Positions 56,717-64,000 of a stretch of 64,000 bases of DNA are shown in pieces (position 1 is the stretch's first letter; the number at the start of each line of letters is the position of its first letter). Location: assembly GCA_003254925.1 (NCBI GenBank), contig QANZ01042174.1:1-64000 (forward strand). The letters are read 5' to 3'. The notes beneath the pieces are model-generated. The model had not been told where the DNA came from and did not search any database. It saw nothing but the letters and a program-made list of their open reading frames with translations. The stretch comes from Chamaecrista fasciculata. Lineage: Eukaryota > Streptophyta > Magnoliopsida > Fabales > Fabaceae. The translations under genes were made by a program, and so were the position numbers.

Positions 56717-59540
56717 AGGTATCTCTATTGATTATTGGTTCTAAACCCTTTGTGCTAATGACTTCTTTTTTCTCTAATTAGATTCTTTTGTGTTTATGTT
56801 ATCCTATAAAGACCTCAGTATATTGCATGTCATCATGGATACTATAAATTAAACACTATATGTTCTTAGGTCTAGCAATAATGATAATTTTATCATGATC
56901 TATCAATTTTTCATCAATCTGAACATCTCTCTCTCCCTCCCCCCTTCTCTTCAATATTTTATTTAACTTATTAAAAGTCATGCATACAGATAATTCTCAC
57001 TTCTTAGTCTTAATATAAGGTTAGATGAGTAAATTGATTATTCCTTTGTGTCTTTGGTGCTGATATGGAATTGGAGTCATGCGGATTTTTTTCAATTCAT
57101 TGCTCTACTGAATTTAGCATCTTAGTTTGTCATGTCAATATATAATCCATATGGCTTACATTCCCTTAGGTCTTCAGTGTGATATGAACGTGAAGTCCTT
57201 CAAATTTGAGTTCCCTGCTCTCCTGAATTTTAGCCTATTAACAACTCATGTGGAAATGTTATGCCAGTGTCATATAATCATTACAGCCTACGCTTTTTAA
57301 TGAGCAAGGGAAAATGGTGTATTAGAGCTAATGACTTCTTTTTTCTCTAAATGAGATTCTCATAGTTTTTGTCAGGATACTATCAAGAGATGTGTACCTA
57401 ATATGTCTGATTTCTCTTATAAGTAATGATTGGAAAGCCAATTGACAATTCTGAATTCACATACTAAGTTATAAAACTGTCATATTATATCAGTTAAGTT
57501 AAATTTGTCAAGTTATACAACTGTCAAGTTATAACTCAAATTTTCTGCTATCAACTTATATAACTGTCAAGTTCAGGATTGTCAATAAAGCTAAATGGAC
57601 TGATGAAGAGAAAATTTTCTGCTATCATTGAAGTTGTTTATACATGTGGGGTGTTCATAAGATTGGAAAAATAAATCTAATAGGTGGCTCTGTTTTTGTA
57701 TTATATACATATTGCAGCCACTCTATGATTGGTCCCTCTTCAATTATATATACATATTATGTAATTACATTCCTACTTAACTGTTTTGTTTTGGCAAAAC
57801 AGACCTTGGTGTCATTAAATAATGAGTTTTCCATTAGTCATTATCCTATGCTCTTTTGGGGTCCACCTTCAAAATTTGTTTCTGGCGGTTGGGAACCTGC
57901 ACAAGACAAAGTTGAATATGAATTGGTTAGTTGGTATTATTTCTGAACAGAAGCTTGATATTGCAATAAAATATATGCAGAGAAATCAGAGTGGTATGTA
58001 ATATGTATTGGCCGAAAGAAATATGACTAAATTTCTATTAGTATTTATGCACATCAAGTAATTGTCCTGCAGTGAGATTAATATCATTCTTTTCTATTGA
58101 TGGTTATTCATGAAATAATTTTGTGGTTGATAAATCTTTTTACTCATCTATGATTGCACTAGATTTTTCATTTTAAAAAAATAATTCGGCTATGGATTTT
58201 CATGGTAGTATTGTAGTCATTTATTTTTTTTCCTACTATTGACATGCTTCATTCATTAAATAAAGTTGTGTGCTCTGGATTTATCAAGCTTCTATGTTGA
58301 CTATGAAGCCAAATTCTCTTTGGAATTCTTCCTGTCTTAATCATTGACCAATGATAAGTATTACAATTGAAGCTAACTTTGAGAATAAGAACATCGTTGC
58401 TTCCAACATTTATAAAGCATAGGTTCCCTCACTGTTATGTTATATATATGATAGAAAATTTAATTCAGGAATCCATATTTTATCAAAAAGATAAAAAAAA
58501 AGTACCTGTCAGATGAATTACATGTTGTTTCTTCTTAATTAAAGTTTCATTAATAAAGACTATAGACAAGACAATAGTCCTTTGGAATGGAATTTTATCT
58601 CTGTAATCAAACAATTATGGTTATTTCTGTCTTGATGGCAAGACGATGTTAGTTTGGATTTAAATCCTTATCTTAATCCTTTGTCATTGTGATTATGTAT
58701 ATATCTGCAGTTTTGACTCAACTGTGATTAGATCAAATTTTTTATCTCTAGAATTTTGTTTTTGGAAGTTTGTGATTCACTTTAATTTGAGTTGATTTAT
58801 GTATGAAGTAATCATGCTGTCAGAATACTCTGCTTCAGGCTTAAACCATGGTATAGTTCCTCACCTAAACTTTGATCCAAACTCTAACGTATATATTAAA
58901 TTTTACAGGCATAGAACGACAACTTTGGACGGGACTACTAGAGTCAAGGTTTGCATTGTGTTGGCCCTCACCTTGATAAACTTAACATATATATATATAT
59001 ATATATACGGTAAATTGAGATTTTTCTTTTTAGAAGTGCAATTTGACATAATAGATCATTATCATTATTCAAAATATAGTAAAAAATAGAACAAATAATA
59101 CTTTTAGAATTAAAATAAAACTGACCTTGCAGTTTGAGGATCAAAATGAAATTTTGACCTAATTTAATACTATAATTAATCAACCCATAAATTTTAAATA
59201 AAGTATTTTGAATTACTAATTATTGAAATTCTGAGATTAAAAATTACAAAATCTAATTAAATGTTTATTTTATATTTTATACGTGCAGTACAGGTGGTTT
59301 CTTAAGGAGCTATTCCAATTTGTGATAAAAAAAAAAAGAAGCTATTCCAATTGGTAAGCCTCTGATTAAGCTTTGTTTATAGAGTGTAGTGTGGAAATTT
59401 ACTATCCCAATTCGTTTATTGAGCTTCGTTTTTTTGAGGATTATCATTACAAACTTGGAAATAAGTATTTATTGATGAGGTGTAATTATTTAAGGTTATT
59501 TGGGTATCAAAATGAAACTAATTTTATAGTTTAAGAACTA
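56717..59540. other. AT-rich DNA without a recognised gene; one exon-like segment
   Basis: Mostly intron-like sequence. 57803-57925 is bounded by AG and GT and reads TLVSLNNEFSISHYPMLFWG followed by PPSKFVSGGWEPAQDKVEYE. This looks like real coding text but I do not recognise it. A TA run lies near 58987-59008. Confidence 0.3.
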
Positions 59541-59546
59541 AGATGA

Positions 59547-59705
59547 AAAAAATTAATTTGAGAGCCAAAACAAAATAAAAAATAGTTTGAGGACCAAAAT
59601 GAAACAAAAAATAGTTTGAAGACTAAAACAAAAAAAATAGTTTGAGGACTAAAACAGAACAAAAAATAATTTGAGGACCAAAATAAAATTAATAATTTGA
59701 AAATC
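59547..59705. repeat. Minisatellite (about 29-bp units)
   Basis: About five imperfect units of the form AAAACAAAAYAAAAAATAGTTTGAGGACC. The unit resembles the reverse complement of the 53463 minisatellite unit. Confidence 0.7.
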
Positions 59706-59739
59706 AAAATAACCATTTAACTTTAAAATTATTATAAAA

Positions 59740-60230
59740 GAAAAATAAGTTTGGGTTACCCAAGCTCAAGCCCAACTTTGGTAAATACGTTGCAATTCGT
59801 TTCTGGTTTCGGATACGCCTAAATCGTCGGAATCGCCGGCGGCGACGGCAACAGGATATGGTGGTCGGAGCCAGCATAGGAATGCGTCGGAGGTGGTGCT
59901 TTCTTGCGCTGCGTTGATTTGAGGATTGGCGGCAGTGAAGGAAGAAGAAATGAAGAAGAACGGTGCGATTGAAGGAGGAAGAGTGTTTGTTGGGTTCTTT
60001 TTTTTTTTAGTGAAATTGTTTCAAATAATAGTTTATTTATTTTTTCTTACACTTCGGTCCTATTATAAAAAGAAAAGACCTTAATTTAAAAAAAATAAAA
60101 CTTTTTGGGTGATGTAAACCAATTTTTTCTTTTATTTAACAAAAAAATTAAATTGAAATTGAAAAGAGACTAACGGTAAAACTTTTTAGAAACTTGAGAG
60201 ACCAAAATAAGACTTTGGCCTAAATTTTTT
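59740..60230. other. GC-richer island and flanking AT sequence
   Basis: 59815-59990 is rich in CGGCGGCG/GTCGGAG text, as if from a gene's 5' end (possibly minus strand), but no domain can be read. About 60150-60220 has repeat phrases such as GAGACCAAAATAAGACTTTG. Confidence 0.3.
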
Positions 60231-60794
60231 TATGAAATTACTATTATACCCTCACTGATTTGGCCTAAATTTAACATAAGAGAGTCATTTGCACGTAATT
60301 GAAAACTCAGTGATTCTTATTTGCACAAATTAAAAACTCCGGTGTGTTATGTACACTCAATCTAAAACTCATGGGGTGTCTCTACATTTTGACTTCTAAG
60401 TATTGGAATAAAGAGAGTTCAAAACATTGCTTCACTTCTCTAAATTTTAACACCCATGGGCACTGTGAGCACACTAAAAACGCTGCTTCATTTTCTTTTT
60501 CACTTCTTTGTTAATGTTAGCTTTTTGATATAGATAATATATTAATATATATATATATATATCGTAAACACTTACACATATATTCATTTTTCATTCGAGA
60601 AGCAATATATTAATATATGTAGATCTTTTTTATTCTTAAAAAAGATAAATTGAAAATTTAGAGAAATTTAAATATGTATTAAAAAATTTTTATAATAATG
60701 TATTAAAAGTTAATGTAAGTGTTTTCCTTGTTTTTTAAAATTAATTTTATTATTTATGCCATATTTTGATAATATTTAATAATAAAAAATAAGA

Positions 60795-61225
60795 GAAAAC
60801 ATACTATTTGATCCCTGGATTTACAACGAGACAATTAACCAGTCCCTTAGTAATTGGAATACATAATTTGGTCCTTGAAATAATTCAATTATCAACTATT
60901 TGGTCCCTAAATTTGAACTAATTTTATATTTTTTGATACTTGAATTTGTACTAAATTAATACTATTTGATCCTTGAATTGGAACTAATTTTATGTTTTTT
61001 GTTCTTAAATTTATACTAGATTAATACTATTTGGTTCCTGAATTTGAACTATTTTTATACTTTTTGTTCCTTGAATTTGTACTAAATTTATACTAGGTTT
61101 CCTGAATTTATACTTTTTATCACTAGACAATTACAATAATTCAAAGACTAAGTAGTATATTTTAATTATTCAGAGATTGATTAATTGACTTGGTGTAAAT
61201 TCAATGACCAAATAATAGATTTTTT
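60795..61225. mobile_element. Foldback MITE-like element with internal tandem repeats
   Basis: The left end CATACTATTTGATCCCTGGA is mirrored near 61205 by an ACCAAATAATAG phrase. In between, TTTGAACTAATTTTAT...TTTGTACTAAATTAATACT repeats about three times. Related degenerate units lie near 48.7 and 50.1 kb. The stretch 61225-62260 is AT-rich with no gene. Confidence 0.5.
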
Positions 61226-62261
61226 CAAAAAATAAAATATATAATTATTTATTTATTTTATATAAAATATTAATTAAATAATTTATTTACTATATATGGT
61301 AAAAGTTCGGCCCCTATTCTCAAATTTTAAAATCTTACAAGTTTACGATCTTAACCTAGATAAATCAATTTCAATTTTAAGTAAAATATAAATTTACTAA
61401 GATCTTACTTAAATCTCAATTTTATATATACAATTTTACAATCTTGCATTTCATCGATTCTACAATTTTATAATCTTGCTATAAGAATTTTCATTATTTC
61501 TAAAAAAATAAAAATTAAATATCACTCCAATAAATATGAGATATTTTATCGAAATAATTTTAAACTAAATTGTTTAATGACTTATGAGATATTTTGTTGA
61601 AATACGAAAAATCTTAAATAATTTTATGGTTATAAAGTTAGAAGAAGAAGGCCTTTGGCTACACGTCCCAATTAACTACACGCCCCATCCATTACCTATG
61701 TGAAAAACCATTGTTGGTTGATTGCAAATTCTCAACATTTGTCATGGTTATGTGAGTTGGAAAGAGTAAAAAATCACATCATTAATTAACATGGTTATGA
61801 ATGAGTTTTGGTGCTAAATGGGTCATTCATGCAAGTGTCTCATGGTCTGAATTTAATGTTTCTAGAGTTCTTTGGAGTTGCAACATTTCTAGCCACCCAA
61901 TTTGATCTCTTCTGTCATGATTTTGATACGTGGTGACATGTTTGCTAATGAAACGCCACGTTTTGAATGCTTTATGACTGCAAATTTAAGTTTGGATGGA
62001 TTTATTTTTGGTTGGTTCTTTTATTCTCTTCTTTTGTACATGTGTCATCTCATTGACTACATTTATTTTTTAAGTGACTTGTATTCGATTAATTATTATT
62101 GTTAAAGATAAATATTTTTAGTAGGATAAAGAATTAAGTATTTAGGTCTTATAACCTAATGTGTCTAAATTAAGTATTTTTTATGGGTTAAGATTTTGAG
62201 ATACTTATAAATATTTTAGTAATTAGCTAATGTGAGATAGATGATGAATAGAGTTGAGAGA

Positions 62262-63196
62262 TGATTTATTCCTATTGTAAACCTAATATTTTAAGTTATA
62301 AGGCCCAAATACCTAAAAGATCAACTACAACTACTTTAGTAGGTTTCTGGCCTTTCAACATATTTGGAATGAAAAACAAATAAAAAAGTGTAGATTGCTT
62401 AGTGTCTTGCATAGTCTAAAGTTTAAAAATTAAATTTAATAATTAGAGATCAAGTCGCTATAGTTAAAAGAAAAATAAAAGAAGTAATTTGCTTAGTGTT
62501 TAGGGATGGCAATTTAGGCTGGTATCTAGGATACTCGTCCGAACCCACCTATAAAAAATATCTGATATCCGTCGGATATCGGATAGGGTACGAGTAGTGA
62601 AAAATAAAAATTTATCGAATATCGGGTGGATACGGATATTACTTCAACTATCCAGTATCCGTCCGAAATGAACGAACAGTTAAGATACCCGGTATCTGAT
62701 ACCCTATAATATAAATATTTTATTATATTTTATACATTTTTTGTTATATTTTTAATTATTTTATTTTAATTAATGGATATTGGGTATTGGATATCAAATA
62801 TATCTGATTTTTGAATTAGGATATCCTATCCTATATCCATTATTTTCGGGTATTTCAAATATTTAGGGTACTCGTCAGATACCGGATATCAGATAGGGTA
62901 TGAGTACGGATACTAAATTATCGAATACGGATAAGGTAGGAATATTGGATAGGATAAACGAATACGGATACGGATAGTGACAAAATGATCGGGTATCCTA
63001 CCCGTTGCCATCCCTAGTCTACACCTAAGATTTTGTACAAAAGTCAAAAATCAAAAAGTATTTTTTTTCATTTTTATTGTTCTACAATTTATAATTTTTC
63101 ATAAAATTATCTCTACTTATCATAATCATTTCACACCTTAAAAATCTCTATCTACAGTAAATTAATTACCCAAACAATGTTTAAATTTAAAATTAT
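62262..63196. repeat. Dispersed repeat R2, copy split by a hAT-like element
   Basis: The left half (about 62262-62500) and right half (about 63017-63196) correspond in order to 53830-54262. The 516 bases between them are the hAT-like element. Confidence 0.7.
62501..63016. mobile_element. hAT-like MITE, family H2 (516 bp)
   Basis: The ends TAGGGATGGCAA and TTGCCATCCCTA are perfect inverted repeats. The interior alternates GGATATCGGATA and TATCCGATATCC words. The 8-mers on either side (TTAGTGTT and GTCTACAC) match poorly, so the duplication has decayed or the ends are offset. Confidence 0.75.
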
Positions 63197-64000
63197 GGTA
63201 AAGGGCCATGTGGTTTGGCCCATTTTTAAATAGGGTCCCTGTGGTTTAAAAAGTGTCAGACATGGTCCTTATGGTTTGCTCAGTTAACAAAAAGGGTCGT
63301 GAGGCATATTTCTCATCAAAATTTGACAAAAATTTTAGGTAAATATTATTTTAAAACCCTAACTATTAATTTTTATGTGTTTCACTCTCTGTTTATTTGT
63401 AAGAGAAGATTTTGACCGGAAAAAAGAGAAAAGTTTCATGGTAAGAAATGAATATCACCTCCTCTCTCTCTCAATTACTCAGACTCAATCTGAAATGCCA
63501 CTGAAACTTCGATCGAAGCAACTCGAGCAACTCTCTTAATCTCTCAAGCACCTCTCTCCCTCAAGCAATTCGAGCACCACACGGCCGACAAACCCATCTT
63601 GTTTGAAGAGCCTTTACCTCTCAATACGCAAAATCAAAAAAATCTTCCCAAAATTATTTAGGGTTTCGCACGATGCTACCCTTCATCCCTTCACATGCAT
63701 CTCAATTTTACTGCGTAGGGTTTGGATTTTGGTTGAGTCGATTATCTCAAATCCTCCTTGTTTCTTGAGAAATTGTAGGATTTTGGAGTTTATTGGTGTT
63801 GAAACTGTACGGAATTAATTAGAAAGCTATTCATGGCGACTGTGATTGAAGAAGAGGCTGACCAACAAGTCTTTGTGTTTGGTGCACCCGGGTTGAGGAC
63901 GGGTTTGATTCTTTAGTCGAAATTTGTTGGGAGGGCTTTAACTGTTCGCTTCCTGTCCCAAATAGAATTAGTCTTTGCCTAGACCGTAACACGGATAGGA
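63197..64000. mobile_element. Left part of a Pack-MULE-like element, family A (runs off the window)
   Basis: 63197-63420 matches the left terminal repeats at 3.9 and 30.9 kb (GGTTTGCTCAGTTAACAAAA, then TTTTTATGTGTTTCACTC). After it comes gene-like sequence, a CT-rich leader and, from 63833, a short frame MATVIEEEADQQVFVFGAPG ending in a stop at about 63916. I do not recognise the source. The right terminal repeat should lie beyond the window. Confidence 0.65.

Overview
The window is nuclear DNA from a higher plant, almost certainly a eudicot. It is AT-rich, has spliced genes with GT-AG introns, carries degenerate CCCTAAA telomere-type repeats, and is crowded with plant transposon families. 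I cannot name the species. All identifications come from reading the sequence and from memory of the families.

Host genes. Four protein-coding genes look intact. (1) PILS6-type auxin carrier, + strand, 8044-12895, ten coding exons, 418 aa. (2) A 404-aa plant coiled-coil protein of unknown function, + strand, 19511-21490, five exons. (3) An RNFT-type membrane RING ubiquitin ligase, - strand, 22787-27103, eight exons, 465 aa, convergent with gene 2. (4) A DUF1191 single-pass membrane protein, + strand, 45028-46053, one coding exon behind a long leader with small upstream reading frames. As I recall it, the order PILS6 / coiled coil / RNFT matches Arabidopsis At5g01990 / At5g01970 / At5g01960, so the first 27 kb seems to be an old collinear block expanded by transposons.

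Layout. 1-3707: a young gag-only LTR retroelement whose 5' LTR is cut by another LTR at the window edge. 3879-4937: a Pack-MULE carrying a piece of a host gene. 5-8 kb: repeats and a SINE with a clean target duplication. 8-13 kb: PILS6. 14.1-19.2 kb: a run of DNA transposons, most with recognisable target-site duplications. 19.5-27.1 kb: the coiled-coil and RNFT genes. 27.8-29.2 kb: a solo LTR, then a SINE whose tail is repeated three times. 30.8-33.7 kb: a solo Copia-type LTR holding a ferritin Pack-MULE, a hAT-like MITE and a small foldback element. 33.8-38.4 kb: a broken Copia element containing a 2,040-bp solo LTR. 40-42.5 kb: a LINE fragment and nested MITEs. 44-46 kb: the DUF1191 gene. 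48-53 kb: a likely Helitron end, foldback elements, another SINE, and an 804-base assembly gap that starts inside a palindromic element. 53-60 kb: minisatellites, tandem repeats and a stray HMG-CoA reductase exon. 60-64 kb: foldback and hAT elements, and the left end of a third Pack-MULE-like element.

No operon-like or pathway link joins the genes. The most notable content is one MULE family (3.9, 30.9 and 63.2 kb) carrying different host sequence in each copy, plus nested insertions whose order can be read from target-site duplications.
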